A stretch of DNA of 64,000 nucleotides. Origin: CAVUBL01 sp963837945. GTDB lineage: Bacteria > Acidobacteriota > Thermoanaerobaculia > Multivoradales > DATKCC01. The stretch is from NCBI GenBank assembly GCA_963837945.1, contig CAWIQD010000016.1, forward strand, positions 310,001 to 374,000. The letters are read 5' to 3'. The notes beneath the pieces are model-generated. The model was not told where the DNA came from and made no database searches. It saw only the letters and a program-made list of their open reading frames with translations. This document shows, one piece after another, positions 18,441 through 26,618 of the stretch. Position 1 is the first letter of the stretch. Each line of letters starts with the position of its first letter. The position numbers and the translations under genes are program-made.

Positions 18441-18456
18441 GATGTCGGGCGCCCGG

Positions 18457-19584
18457 CTACACCCAGAACTCGCCCTCGAGGTGGGTGAAGAAGGCGTCGC
18501 CGGTGTGGAGGGCCTGGAGGATCTCGGGGTCGCGGGCCTGGACGAGGAGGGACGGGGCGCTGCGGCCGCGGTGGAAGAGGCAGGGTCGCTCGGAGAAGGC
18601 GGCGACGTGGGCGGGGTCGAGGAGGCCGGTGGCGGCGAGGGCTCCCCGGTGGCGGGCGTCGGAGAGGAGGTGGTCGAGCACGGGGGCGGCGTTCTCTTCG
18701 GCGGCACCGACCTGGATGACCTCGGCGGTTCCACCGGGGCGGGAGTAGTAAAGGTACCAGCCGGCGGGCTCGCCGCCGCGGGTGAGGAGCGCGCGGCGGA
18801 GCTCACCCTTGGCGGGGCGGTGTTCGAGGACTCCGAGCATCCAGCCGAGGGTCTCGGGTGTGTAGACCGGGGCGAGCGAACGGCGCTCGGCGAGGCGGCG
18901 GATGGAGCCGGCGAGGGTCCGCGCGTCGAGGGGCTCGGCCTCGAGGGCGGCGGCCCCGGCGGCGGACGCCGCCTTGCCGGCGAGCCGGAACGGGCTCCCG
19001 GGCAGGCGCGCGGCGACCAGGTCGGCGAGCGCGGCGGCCGGCCGCGCGGCCGCCCTCTGCCACCCCGCCACCCCGCGCCTGCCGGCGAGATCGAGGGCCC
19101 AGCGGGCCGGCCGCAGCGGGCAGGTCCAGCGCAGGCTGAAGGCGAGCGAGGTGCCGGCGCCCAGGGCACGCCAGAGCCGGCGGGACGCGTCGTTGCCCTC
19201 GGCCAGCGAGAGGTCCTGGGGCCCGGCGAAGTAAGCCCGCAGCAGCTCGAGCGCCGCCATCGTCGAGCGCCGGCCGGGATCGACCATGAAGTCGTGGCTG
19301 ACGGTGGCGAGGATCGGCCGCCCGCCGAGGCTCATCGGGCGCGGCATCACCCCCAGGCAGCCGGCGATCCGACCGTCGGCGTCCTGGTAGGCGAGCGACG
19401 GCAGCCGGGTGTCGCGCCAAGGGTGGCCGAAGAAAAGGTCCGCGAGGTGGTCGTGGAGCTCTTCGGGGTCGAGGGCGGTGGCGCCGAAGCTCCGCCGGTG
19501 GAGGTCGACGACCTCTCCGAGGTCGGCCTCCTCGAGCTCGCGCACGCGTCCCCGCGCGGGGTGGCGGAGGGCCCGGGGCCTCAC
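18457..19584 (-). CDS. GNAT family N-acetyltransferase-like protein (last gene of adenylation operon)
   Basis: 375 residues from a GTG that overlaps the carrier-protein stop. The N-terminal 150 residues have GNAT character: VRELEEADLGEVVDLHRRSFG, a GRIAGCLGVMP beta-strand pair, VSHDFMVDPGRR (the beta-4/acyl-CoA loop region) and LAEGNDASRRLWRALG. The C-terminal half (GGEPAGWYLYYSRPGG) looks like a second degenerate GNAT fold. Proteins of this two-lobed type occur in polysaccharide and carrier-protein loci. Placed after an adenylation enzyme and ACP, it is a good candidate to transfer the carrier-bound group to an amine or sugar. No acceptor can be read from the sequence. Confidence 0.75.
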   Translation of the reverse strand: MRPRALRHPARGRVRELEEADLGEVVDLHRRSFGATALDPEELHDHLADLFFGHPWRDTRLPSLAYQDADGRIAGCLGVMPRPMSLGGRPILATVSHDFMVDPGRRSTMAALELLRAYFAGPQDLSLAEGNDASRRLWRALGAGTSLAFSLRWTCPLRPARWALDLAGRRGVAGWQRAAARPAAALADLVAARLPGSPFRLAGKAASAAGAAALEAEPLDARTLAGSIRRLAERRSLAPVYTPETLGWMLGVLEHRPAKGELRRALLTRGGEPAGWYLYYSRPGGTAEVIQVGAAEENAAPVLDHLLSDARHRGALAATGLLDPAHVAAFSERPCLFHRGRSAPSLLVQARDPEILQALHTGDAFFTHLEGEFWV

Positions 19585-19946
19585 CTCGCCGACCCCTCCC
19601 GCGTCAGGAGGCGAGCGATCCGGGCGATCGAACGGAGGTCCTCGAGCTCGAGCTCGGCGAGCGGAATCGGCAGTCCGAACTCCTCCTCGAGCTGGACGAC
19701 CAGCTCGACGAAGATGAGCGAGTCGACCGCTCCGCTTGCGAAGAGGTCGGTCTCGACCGAAGGGACCTCGATCCTCATGCGCTCGGCGAAGATCCGCTCG
19801 ATCCGGCGCTCGGCCTCGGCGAGGCCGCCCGTCCCGGCGCTCACCCTGGCTCCCCGGCGGCTCGAGGCGGGGGCAGGGGCTCCCGGGTCCGTCGCCTCGC
19901 AGGCGGGCTCAACGGCTTCCGGATCCGCTCGCGGCCAGGGCTGCAT
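19581..19946 (-). CDS. acyl/peptidyl carrier protein
   Basis: The conserved part is the last 80 residues: IERIFAERMRIEVPSVETDL, then SGAVDSLIFVELVVQLE with the Asp-Ser-Leu site for the 4'-phosphopantetheine arm, then the helix-3 region LEDLRSIARIARLL. The frame given starts at an ATG inside the adenylation gene and includes a 34-residue low-complexity leader. A GTG at 19844, preceded by GGGGAGCCAGG, gives a compact 87-residue carrier protein and is the more likely start. It would hold the aminoacyl or acyl group loaded by the neighbouring adenylation enzyme as a thioester in the cytoplasm. Its stop overlaps the GNAT start (GTGA). Confidence 0.85.
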   Translation of the reverse strand: MQPWPRADPEAVEPACEATDPGAPAPASSRRGARVSAGTGGLAEAERRIERIFAERMRIEVPSVETDLFASGAVDSLIFVELVVQLEEEFGLPIPLAELELEDLRSIARIARLLTREGSAR

Positions 19947-21651
19947 GCCGGTTCCTCTCCTGTTGCCGGGCCGCTTCGGCGACCCGCGTTCGATCGAGCT
20001 TGCCGTTGGCGTTTCTCGGCAGGCGTTCCCATTCGAGCCAGCGCGCCGGGATCATGTAGGCGGGCAGCGAGCGGGCGAGCTCGCGGCGGAGCGCGGCGGC
20101 ACCGGCGAGCTCGCCCCCGCCGTTTCGCGCCGGCACGTAGGCGCAGCAGATGAGCTGCCCCTCGAAGCCCTCGCTGGCGATCGCGGTGACCACCGCCTCG
20201 CGCACCAGGCCGACGGCGGCGAGCGCGTTCTCGATCTCGCCGAGCTCGATGCGGTAGCCGCGGCTCTTGACCTGGGCGTCGGCCCGCCCGAGGAAGGAGA
20301 CGTCGCCGGACGCGCGGCGCTCGGCGAGGTCGCCGGTGCGGTAGATCCGGGCGCCCGCCTCGGGGGCGGAGACGCCGGCCGCGTCCGGGGCCGGCAGGAA
20401 GGCCGCGGCGGTCCGCGCCGGGTCCCGCCAGTACCCGGGTGAGAGGCCCGCCCCGGCGACGTAGAGGTCACCGGTCTCGCCCGGTGGCAGGGGCCGGAGC
20501 CGGTCGTCCAGCACCAGGAGGTCCTCGCCGTCGCACGCCCGGGCGCCGCCGATCGGAATCGCCGCGGCGAGCTCCTCCGGGACGCTCGCGACGTCGTAGA
20601 AGCTGCTCGCGATGGTCGTCTCGGTCGGGCCGTAGAGGTTGGTGAAGGCGACGTGGGGGAGCCGCGTCATCCAGTGGACCAGGTCCGGCGTCGGGAAGAT
20701 CTCGCCGCACCAGAGCAAGCGGCGCAGCGCCGGGAAGTCGTCCTGCTCGACGGCGTCGAAACGCGCCATGTAGGCGAGCGCCGAGGGCACGGCGAAGAGC
20801 TGGGTGAGCCGCGAACGCCGGACCACCTCGGCGAATCGGTGGGGGAGCAGGTTCGCCTCCGGCGGGATCAAGTGCAGCTCGGCGCCGGCGGCGAAGGCAC
20901 CGAAGAGATCGAAGTAGGAGAGGTCGAAGTGGAGCGGCGGGTGCCCGGAGAGGCGCTCGCCGCGCTCGATGCCGAAGTGCCGGACCGCCCAGCGGACGAA
21001 GCGGATCACCGGCTCGTGAGGGATCACGACCCCTTTGGGCTCGCCGGTCGAGCCGGAGGTGAAGAGGAGGTGGGCCGGGTCGGCCGAGGTGGTCCGGGGG
21101 TCCGGGGGCTCGGCCGAGACGGCGGCGAGGTCGGCGGCGGAGAAGACCGTCTCGAAGCCCGGGCCGCCGCCGGGGAGCTCGTCCGCCGCCAGCCAGCCCA
21201 GGCGGGGAGCCGCGGAGCGGTCGGCCTCCCTTGCCAGGAGGGGCGCGAGCTCGGCGAGCCGCTGCCCGGCGCCCGGGCCGGCGAGGAGCCAGCCCGCGGC
21301 CGACGAGCGGAGGATCTTCGCCAGGCGCGGGGCGGGGCTCGCCGGATCGAGCGGCACCAGGATCGCGCCGGCCTTGTAGACCGCGAGGACGCCGGCGATC
21401 GCGCGCGGGGACTTGGGCGCCAGGAGCGCCACCCGGTCGCCGCGCCCGCAGCCGGCGGCGGCGAGCAGCCGGGCGAGCCGGTTCGAGAGCGCTTCGAGGC
21501 CGCCGTAGCTGAGGGCCTCGTCGCCCATCACCACGGCGATCGCCTCGGGCCGGCCGGCGGCTTCGAGGCTCACCCAGTCCTGGAGGTGCTCGATCGCCCT
21601 CGGCCCTTCCGGATGCTCGCGGCCGGCCCCGGGCTGGGCCGCGGCGCTCAC
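19909..21651 (-). CDS. free-standing amino-acid adenylation enzyme (NRPS A-domain type)
   Basis: 580 residues from a GTG overlapping the monooxygenase stop (GTGA). All main adenylation motifs are present: A3 LLFTSGSTGEPKGVV, A4 HFDLSYFDLFGAF, A5 NLYGPTETT, A7 YRTGDLAE, A8 GRADAQVKSRGYRIELGEIE, and A10 NANGKLDR with the catalytic Lys. The Asp of FDLS in A4 matches the GrsA Asp235 that binds an alpha-amino group. This favours an amino acid substrate over a fatty acid. There is no fused carrier or condensation domain; the separate carrier protein is the next gene. Exosortase-A-type EPS loci also carry an AMP-forming ligase near a carrier protein, and this may be a variant. Confidence 0.88.
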   Translation of the reverse strand: MSAAAQPGAGREHPEGPRAIEHLQDWVSLEAAGRPEAIAVVMGDEALSYGGLEALSNRLARLLAAAGCGRGDRVALLAPKSPRAIAGVLAVYKAGAILVPLDPASPAPRLAKILRSSAAGWLLAGPGAGQRLAELAPLLAREADRSAAPRLGWLAADELPGGGPGFETVFSAADLAAVSAEPPDPRTTSADPAHLLFTSGSTGEPKGVVIPHEPVIRFVRWAVRHFGIERGERLSGHPPLHFDLSYFDLFGAFAAGAELHLIPPEANLLPHRFAEVVRRSRLTQLFAVPSALAYMARFDAVEQDDFPALRRLLWCGEIFPTPDLVHWMTRLPHVAFTNLYGPTETTIASSFYDVASVPEELAAAIPIGGARACDGEDLLVLDDRLRPLPPGETGDLYVAGAGLSPGYWRDPARTAAAFLPAPDAAGVSAPEAGARIYRTGDLAERRASGDVSFLGRADAQVKSRGYRIELGEIENALAAVGLVREAVVTAIASEGFEGQLICCAYVPARNGGGELAGAAALRRELARSLPAYMIPARWLEWERLPRNANGKLDRTRVAEAARQQERNRHAALAASGSGSR

Positions 21652-22697
21652 GACGGCGCCGCCTCGAGGCCGGTCTCGAAGGCCTCCCGGACGTGGAGCA
21701 GCTCCTCCTCGTCCGGCGGCACGTCGAGGATGAAGGTGCGGGCGCCGCCGGCGAGGTAGCGGCCGAGCTCTTCTCCCACCCGCCGGTAGCTCCCCACCAG
21801 GTAGGGGCACATGGTCTTGTAGTTCTCGAACGGGAACAGCCAGTAGGGGCTCTCGCCGGCGCCGCCGCTCTCGCCCGCCATCCCGGCGAGCTGGCGGTGC
21901 CACTCCGAGTCCGAGACCTTGGTCGCGAGCTGGCGGGTGAGCTGCCCCCGGCGGTCGCCCGGGAAGCGCGCTTCGGCGACCCGCCACGCCTCCTCCTCGG
22001 CCTCGCGCGCGATCACGCCGACGCGGATGCCCTGGCGCGCCGCGGCGGGCTCCGCCGCCTCCTCCCGCTCGGCCGGCTGCGGGTACTTGACCGCGATGGC
22101 TCCGAGCGCCCGCGCGGCCCCCCTGCCGGCCTCCGAGGAGCCCGAGACGAAGATCTCGCCGCGCAGCTCCGGTGGCAGCGCCGGCTTCAGCTCCAGCCGC
22201 TCGACCCGGTAGAACTCTCCTTCGAAGGTCACCGGGCCGGCGCCCTCGAGCAGCCGCTGGATGATCGTCGTGTACTCGGTCAGCCGCTCGTAGCGCCGGT
22301 CGTGGGGCGTCGGATCGGCCAGCGCCAGCAGGTCGTTGCGGAACCCTCCGCTCACCATGTTCAGATGCACGCTCCGGCCGTGGAGGCTCGCCAGGGACGT
22401 GACCATCTTGGCCACCGTATACGGGTGCATATACACGGGCTGGACCGCGACGAGGGGACTGAGGGCCGTGCTGCTCTCCAGGATCACCTGCGAGACCAGC
22501 CAAGGATCGAGGAGGCTGTTGTCCGTGTAGACCAGGATGCCTCGGCACCCGGCGCGCTCGCTCCAGCGCGCGACGTCGGCGACCCGCTCCCGATAGCGGG
22601 CACCGTCGCCGTTCGAAGGGGGACAGGTCGAGAAGAGCTGGATCGGAAAGTCGTCGGCTTCGGCTCGCATGTCGGCTCTCGGCTCGGCGCCGCTCAC
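21648..22697 (-). CDS. luciferase-like (LLM class) flavin-dependent monooxygenase
   Basis: 349 residues; it may begin at GTG 22697 or at the ATG ten codons later (22670). The TIM-barrel LLM fold is indicated by IQLFSTCPPSNGD, YRERVADVARWSERAGCRGILVY, SPLVAVQPVYMHPYTVAKM, LHGRSVHLNMVSGGFRNDL, RYERLTEYTTIIQRLL and EIFVSGSS.AGRGAA. It is closest in layout to SsuD-type alkanesulfonate monooxygenases, which use reduced FMN and oxygen. No flavin reductase gene is adjacent. As first gene of an operon with an adenylation enzyme, carrier protein and GNAT, it probably hydroxylates or oxidatively cleaves the carrier-bound substrate, as LLM enzymes do in some NRPS clusters. The substrate is unknown. Confidence 0.85.
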   Translation of the reverse strand: MSGAEPRADMRAEADDFPIQLFSTCPPSNGDGARYRERVADVARWSERAGCRGILVYTDNSLLDPWLVSQVILESSTALSPLVAVQPVYMHPYTVAKMVTSLASLHGRSVHLNMVSGGFRNDLLALADPTPHDRRYERLTEYTTIIQRLLEGAGPVTFEGEFYRVERLELKPALPPELRGEIFVSGSSEAGRGAARALGAIAVKYPQPAEREEAAEPAAARQGIRVGVIAREAEEEAWRVAEARFPGDRRGQLTRQLATKVSDSEWHRQLAGMAGESGGAGESPYWLFPFENYKTMCPYLVGSYRRVGEELGRYLAGGARTFILDVPPDEEELLHVREAFETGLEAAPS

Positions 22698-22850
22698 CCG
22701 ATCCCCGACTTCGGGCCGGGTGCGGCGAGAAACCCCTAGCGCAAGAGATATGCCAGCCCGCCGAGGCCCGTTCGCGCGGGGCGCGGCGACCCTCGATCGA
22801 CCGGTCGGAGAAGGGGGTTTCCTCCCGACGGACGATCGGTTACAATCCCT

Positions 22851-22865
22851 GCAACGCTCCTTCCA
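22851..22865 (-). promoter_or_regulatory. possible sigma-54 promoter for the monooxygenase-adenylation operon
   Basis: On the minus strand the sequence reads TGGAAGGAGCGTTGC. It has TGG and TTGC in the sigma-54 register (10 bases between GG and GC), but AAG replaces the usual CAC. It would start transcription about 140 bases before the monooxygenase gene. The match is partial. Confidence 0.35.
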
Positions 22866-22944
22866 AAAGTTGCACGCCGGAATCCCTACTCGCCTTTCCT
22901 AGGACGTCCGATTCCCTTTTTGGGCACTTGTCCTACACAAATGC

Positions 22945-22960
22945 TGTGAACTGGGTCACA
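22945..22960. promoter_or_regulatory. Crp-type operator, site 1
   Basis: TGTGA-ACTGGG-TCACA is an exact fit to the CRP core TGTGA-N6-TCACA. The Crp/Fnr protein encoded at 17198-17896 keeps the Arg-Glu pair that reads this half-site. It lies 51 bases (centre to centre) upstream of a second site. Confidence 0.65.
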
Positions 22961-22995
22961 CTTGGGCCGTAAATATCCGCTTTTGGCGATAAGAG

Positions 22996-23011
22996 TGTGA
23001 ACTAGTTCACT
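22996..23011. promoter_or_regulatory. Crp-type operator, site 2
   Basis: TGTGA-ACTAGT-TCACT contains the perfect 14-base palindrome GTGAACTAGTTCAC. Its centre lies about 40 bases before a start site predicted from TGTAAG at 23032, the spacing of a class II CRP promoter. It shares the inner bases GAACT with site 1. Confidence 0.65.
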
Positions 23012-23203
23012 GCGCCGATGGCGCCAGCCTTTGTAAGTTCTCCGCGGCGTCATTGGCTGGTCCCATCGAGCCCGAAGCATTTTGAGGGTGGAGCTATGGG
23101 CACGGCAGCCGGAACAGTTCGGTCCCGGCCGCGGTGTGCTCCGCCCGCAACGATCCCCGCGAAGGGCCGCGTTCGGCTCCCCGGGGACGAGGAGTCGATC
23201 TAG

Positions 23204-25387
23204 ATGCAGAATCGGACTTTGCGTTGTGTCCTGCTGCTCGTCGTGGCGGGATGTCTCTTCCCCCTGGGCGCCGCCCGGGCCTATCTGAGCGACACCGCAC
23301 CCCACACCCCTCCGAGCTACAAGAGCTTCGTACCGCCGGCCAAGGGCGGCACCTACACCGACCCCGTGTTCGGCACCGAGATCAAGCGCCTCTCGAACGC
23401 CCTCGCCTCACCCGACGATGCGGACGGCGGCAACCTGACCTGGGTGATGAACGAGTACTCGACGATGAGCGCGTTCAACTCGGACCGCTCGCGCTTCATC
23501 CTCCAGCACGACAGCTACTTCGGCCTCTACGACGGGCAGGGCACCTACCTGCGCGACCTGCCGTTCCAGGTCTACGCGAGCTCCGAGCCGCGCTGGTCGA
23601 GGAAGAGCGCCAACGTCCTCTACTTCGTCAACGGCAACCAGCTCAAGAGCTACGACGTCTCGACCGACGCCACCAAGGTGCTCCACACCTTCAGCGAATA
23701 CAACGAGATCTCGGGCCACGGCGAGTCGGACATCTCGTTCGACGGCGACCACATGGTCTTCGCCGGCAACGGCCGGTTCATCTTCGTCTACACGATCAGC
23801 ACCGACACCAAGGGTCAGGTCTTCGACACCGGCGGCCGCCCGTGGGACAGCCTCTACGTCACGCCGGACAACCACGTGACCATCACCTGGATCCAGCAGG
23901 GAACGGCCCGCTACTCGGGCATCGAGATGTTCACCCAGAACATGGCCTTCCTGCGCCAGGTCGCCACGGTGGGCGGCCACATGGACATGACCCGCGACAC
24001 CGACGGCTCCGAGGTCCTGGTCTGGACCAACTCCGCGGATCCGAACCCGATCTGCGACAACGGCATCATCAAGATCCGACTCTCCGACGCCCACCAGACC
24101 TGTCTGACCACCCTCGACTGGAGCCTGGGAGTCCACATCTCCTGCCCCGACGGCGACGGCTCGTGCATCGTCAGCACCTACGCGCCGAGCGATCCCGACC
24201 CCTCGGTCAGCTGGCCCGCCTACACCGGCGAGATCTTCCAGGTGATGCTCGACGGCTCGGAGGTCCGCCGCCTGGCGCACCACCGCAGCCGCGCCTTCAA
24301 CGGCTACAACTACATGGCCCGGGCCTCGCTCAGCCGGGACGGAGCGCGGCTCCTCTACAGCAGCAACTACGGCCAGCAGGCGATGAGCGGGGCGCCGACG
24401 GAGTATTCGGACGCCTACCTGATGAGCGTGCCGGCGGGCTCCGGCGGCAGCGGTGGCGGGGACACAGGCGGCGGCAGCGGCGGCGGGGACACCGGGAGCG
24501 GTGGTGGCGGCGGGGACACCGGGAGCGGCGGCGGCTCCGCCGCCACCACCCGCAGCGAGGAGACCGCCACGGCCGTGACCTACACCGGCACCTGGTTCGA
24601 CAACGTCCTGCCCGCGCATAGCGGCGGCTCCGCGAAGCTCGCGATCGATCCCGGCTCACGGGTGAAGTTCAGCTTCGACGGCACCGGTGCACGCTGGATC
24701 GGCTACCGCGACGAGTGGTCGGGCATCGCCCGGGTCTACGTCGACGGCGCGGCGGTCCAGGACGTCGACACCTACGCCTCGCCGCAGCAGGCGCAGGCGG
24801 TGCTCTACTCGGTCGACGGACTGGCGGCCGGCGCCCACACGCTCGAGGTCGAGGTGACGGGCAAGATCGGCCCGCAGTCCGCGGACGGGTGGGTCTGGGT
24901 CGACGCCTTCGAGGCGGTGGACTCCGGCTCGACCGGCGGCACCGGCGGCGGCACCGGCGGCACGGGCGGCGGTGGAGGCGGCACCGGTGGCTCCGGCGGC
25001 ACCTGGGCGCGGATCGAGGAGTCCTCGCCCCAGGTCGGCTACGCGGGCGCCTGGTTCCCGAACGGCCTCGCCGCCCACAGCGGCGGCGGTGCGGCGCTCG
25101 CGACCGACAAGGGCGCCCGCGCCACCGTCAACTTCCAGGGTACCGGCATTCGCTGGATCGGCTACCGCGACGAGTGGTCGGGGACCGCGCGGGTGTTCGT
25201 CGACGGGACCTGGGTCAAGAACGTCAACACCTACGCCTCGCCGGCGAAGGCCCAGCAAACGCTGTTCGAAATCCAGGGCTTGGCGGCCGGCAAGCACACG
25301 CTCCAGGTCCGGGTCACCGGCCGCCACGTGGCGAAGTCGGGAGGCGCCTGGATCTGGGTGGACGCCTTCGAGGTCCTGGGGGGGTAG
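23204..25387 (+). CDS. secreted beta-propeller-like protein with two C-terminal repeat domains
   Basis: 727 residues; a GAGGAG precedes the ATG. Residues 1-26 are a signal peptide (CVLLLVVAGCLFPLGAARA). Residues 30-410 look like a TolB/oligogalacturonate-lyase-like propeller: TYTDPVFGTEIKRLSN, repeated W-x-x-x-S/D blades, and GGHMDMTRDTDGSEVLVW. A Gly/Ser/Asp/Thr linker (about 415-450) leads to two copies of a ~115-residue beta-sandwich. Each has an EE..YTGTWF..L-AHSGG-A start, the shared core RWIGYRDEWSG, ARVFVDG and a W-WVDAFE end. The copies are separated by a second Gly/Thr linker. The C-domains resemble carbohydrate-binding jelly-rolls. The protein is probably extracellular and may bind or cut the polysaccharide. 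Two Crp-type sites precede it. Confidence 0.78.
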   Translation: MQNRTLRCVLLLVVAGCLFPLGAARAYLSDTAPHTPPSYKSFVPPAKGGTYTDPVFGTEIKRLSNALASPDDADGGNLTWVMNEYSTMSAFNSDRSRFILQHDSYFGLYDGQGTYLRDLPFQVYASSEPRWSRKSANVLYFVNGNQLKSYDVSTDATKVLHTFSEYNEISGHGESDISFDGDHMVFAGNGRFIFVYTISTDTKGQVFDTGGRPWDSLYVTPDNHVTITWIQQGTARYSGIEMFTQNMAFLRQVATVGGHMDMTRDTDGSEVLVWTNSADPNPICDNGIIKIRLSDAHQTCLTTLDWSLGVHISCPDGDGSCIVSTYAPSDPDPSVSWPAYTGEIFQVMLDGSEVRRLAHHRSRAFNGYNYMARASLSRDGARLLYSSNYGQQAMSGAPTEYSDAYLMSVPAGSGGSGGGDTGGGSGGGDTGSGGGGGDTGSGGGSAATTRSEETATAVTYTGTWFDNVLPAHSGGSAKLAIDPGSRVKFSFDGTGARWIGYRDEWSGIARVYVDGAAVQDVDTYASPQQAQAVLYSVDGLAAGAHTLEVEVTGKIGPQSADGWVWVDAFEAVDSGSTGGTGGGTGGTGGGGGGTGGSGGTWARIEESSPQVGYAGAWFPNGLAAHSGGGAALATDKGARATVNFQGTGIRWIGYRDEWSGTARVFVDGTWVKNVNTYASPAKAQQTLFEIQGLAAGKHTLQVRVTGRHVAKSGGAWIWVDAFEVLGG

Positions 25388-25407
25388 GAGGTAGGAGCTT
25401 CCTGCGT

Positions 25408-25447
25408 CGAGGCCGGGCGGGGGCGGGCTCCTCCCCGCCCGGCCTCG
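25408..25447. terminator. long hairpin between convergent genes, probable bidirectional terminator
   Basis: CGAGGCCGGGCGGGG (25408-25422) pairs without mismatch with CCCCGCCCGGCCTCG (25433-25447) across a 10-base loop. It lies in the 64 bases between the tails of the propeller gene and the sigma-54 activator gene. There is no T-run on either side, so it is not a textbook intrinsic terminator. Confidence 0.6.
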
Positions 25448-25451
25448 CGCG

Positions 25452-26618
25452 TCAGGCCTGACCTTGCATCGAGGGCTGTCCCTCCCAGCCCAGGGTGCTG
25501 CCGGGGATCTCGAGCTCGGCTTCGAGGTCCCAGCGATCGAGCTTGTGGAGGAGCGTCTTGTAGCAGATGTCCAGGCGCGACGCGGCGCGTTTGCGGTTCC
25601 ACCGCGCCTCCTGGAGGACCTGGAGGATGACCCGCTTCTCCGCCTCCTCGGCCGCCTTCGCGGCGATCGACTTGAGGGGGATCTTGCCCCGCTTCTTGCC
25701 GTTCGGCTGCCCGAGCGGCAGACTCTCTCGCCGGGCGTCGGCGCCTTCCATGTGGGTCCTCGCGACGGCGGGGTGGGGCCGGCCCAAGCTCGGGGCGTCG
25801 ACGGGGTGGGCGCCGGCCAGGCCGCTGCGCTCGGTGGCCTCGAGGTCCGAGAGCACCATCTCCACGTCGGGCAGGATCAGGTACCGCTCGATGACGTGCT
25901 TGAGCTCGCGCACGTTGCCGGGCCAGTCGTAGTGGTAGAAGGCCTCGATCAGCCGCTCCGGGATTCGCGTCACCACGCTGCCGGAGCGGTTCGCGTTGTG
26001 CCGCAGGAAGTAGTCGCAGAACAGCGGGATGTCCGCCTTGCGCTCGCGCAGGGGCGAGATTCGGATCTGGATGACCTTCAGCCGGAAGTACAGATCCGAC
26101 CGGAACTCGCCGCTCGCGATCGCCTCTTCGAGCGGCTTGTTGGTGGTGGCGATGATCCGCGCGTCGATCGGAATCGGCTGGTTGCCGCCGACCCGGGTGA
26201 AGCTCGAGTCCTCCAGGACGTGGAGCAGCTTCGCCTGGAGCGGCAGGTCCATCTCGCCGATCTCGTCGAGCAGGATCGTGCCCCCCGGCGCCAGCTCGAA
26301 CTTCCCCTCCTTGCGCTGGTGGGCTCCCGTGAAGGCGCCACGCTCGTGGCCGAACAGCTCCGATTCCAGGAGATCGTGAGGGACGGCCGCGCAGTTGATC
26401 TTGACGAAGGGCCGCTTCGCGCGCTCGGACTCGGCGTGGATGAAGCGCGCCAGGATTCCCTTACCGACTCCCGACTCGCCGACGATCAGCACCGGGGCGT
26501 CGGTGCCCGCGACGTGCTCGCCGAGCTGCTTGGTCTTCTGGCTCTGTGGGTCGGCGGCGAGAAAGAAGCCGTGCGACCGCTGGACTTCCGGTGTGTACTG
26601 CGTTTCGTAGCTGCTCAT
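25452..26618 (-). CDS. sigma-54-dependent transcriptional activator without receiver domain (PspF-like)
   Basis: 388 residues from ATG 26618, which has GGAG five bases upstream; a GTG six codons earlier is less likely. The AAA+ domain covers about 35-270: Walker A GESGVGKG, the sigma-54 contact loop ELFGHERGAFTGAH, Walker B GGTILLDEIGEM, and R-finger region FRSDLYFRLKVIQIRISPLRERKADIPLF. A linker follows, then a Fis-type helix-turn-helix at the C-terminus (LQEARWNRKRAASRLDICYK). No response-regulator or sensory domain is present, so activity must be controlled by another protein or by its level. It lies close to the EPS locus and is the natural candidate to act at the sigma-54 promoters at 7443 and possibly 22865. 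Confidence 0.92.
   Translation of the reverse strand: MSSYETQYTPEVQRSHGFFLAADPQSQKTKQLGEHVAGTDAPVLIVGESGVGKGILARFIHAESERAKRPFVKINCAAVPHDLLESELFGHERGAFTGAHQRKEGKFELAPGGTILLDEIGEMDLPLQAKLLHVLEDSSFTRVGGNQPIPIDARIIATTNKPLEEAIASGEFRSDLYFRLKVIQIRISPLRERKADIPLFCDYFLRHNANRSGSVVTRIPERLIEAFYHYDWPGNVRELKHVIERYLILPDVEMVLSDLEATERSGLAGAHPVDAPSLGRPHPAVARTHMEGADARRESLPLGQPNGKKRGKIPLKSIAAKAAEEAEKRVILQVLQEARWNRKRAASRLDICYKTLLHKLDRWDLEAELEIPGSTLGWEGQPSMQGQA

Larger units (their letters stand above)
17897..18456. other. gene-free convergent spacer made of two tandem repeat units
   Basis: No supported gene lies here. The interval sits between the tail of the Crp/Fnr gene (plus strand) and the tail of the GNAT gene (minus strand) and is almost entirely filled by two related units of about 250-280 bases. 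Both strands carry long readable frames, but these only restate the repeat and show no protein family. Confidence 0.7.
22698..23203. other. divergent control region between the monooxygenase operon and the secreted beta-propeller gene
   Basis: No gene is seen. The section 22830-23050 is clearly less GC-rich than its surroundings. It carries a sigma-54-like element on the minus strand (22851-22865), a TACAAT box (22841-22846, plus strand) and two Crp-type palindromes (22945-22960 and 22996-23011). A TGTAAG box at 23032-23037 is placed so that the second Crp-type site would be centred near -41 and the first near -92. This leaves a leader of about 160 bases before ATG 23204. Confidence 0.55.

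Noticed and set aside
22920..22940. TGGGCACTTGTCCTACAC as a sigma-54 promoter
   Set aside because: At the -12 position the sequence is AC rather than GC, which is essential.
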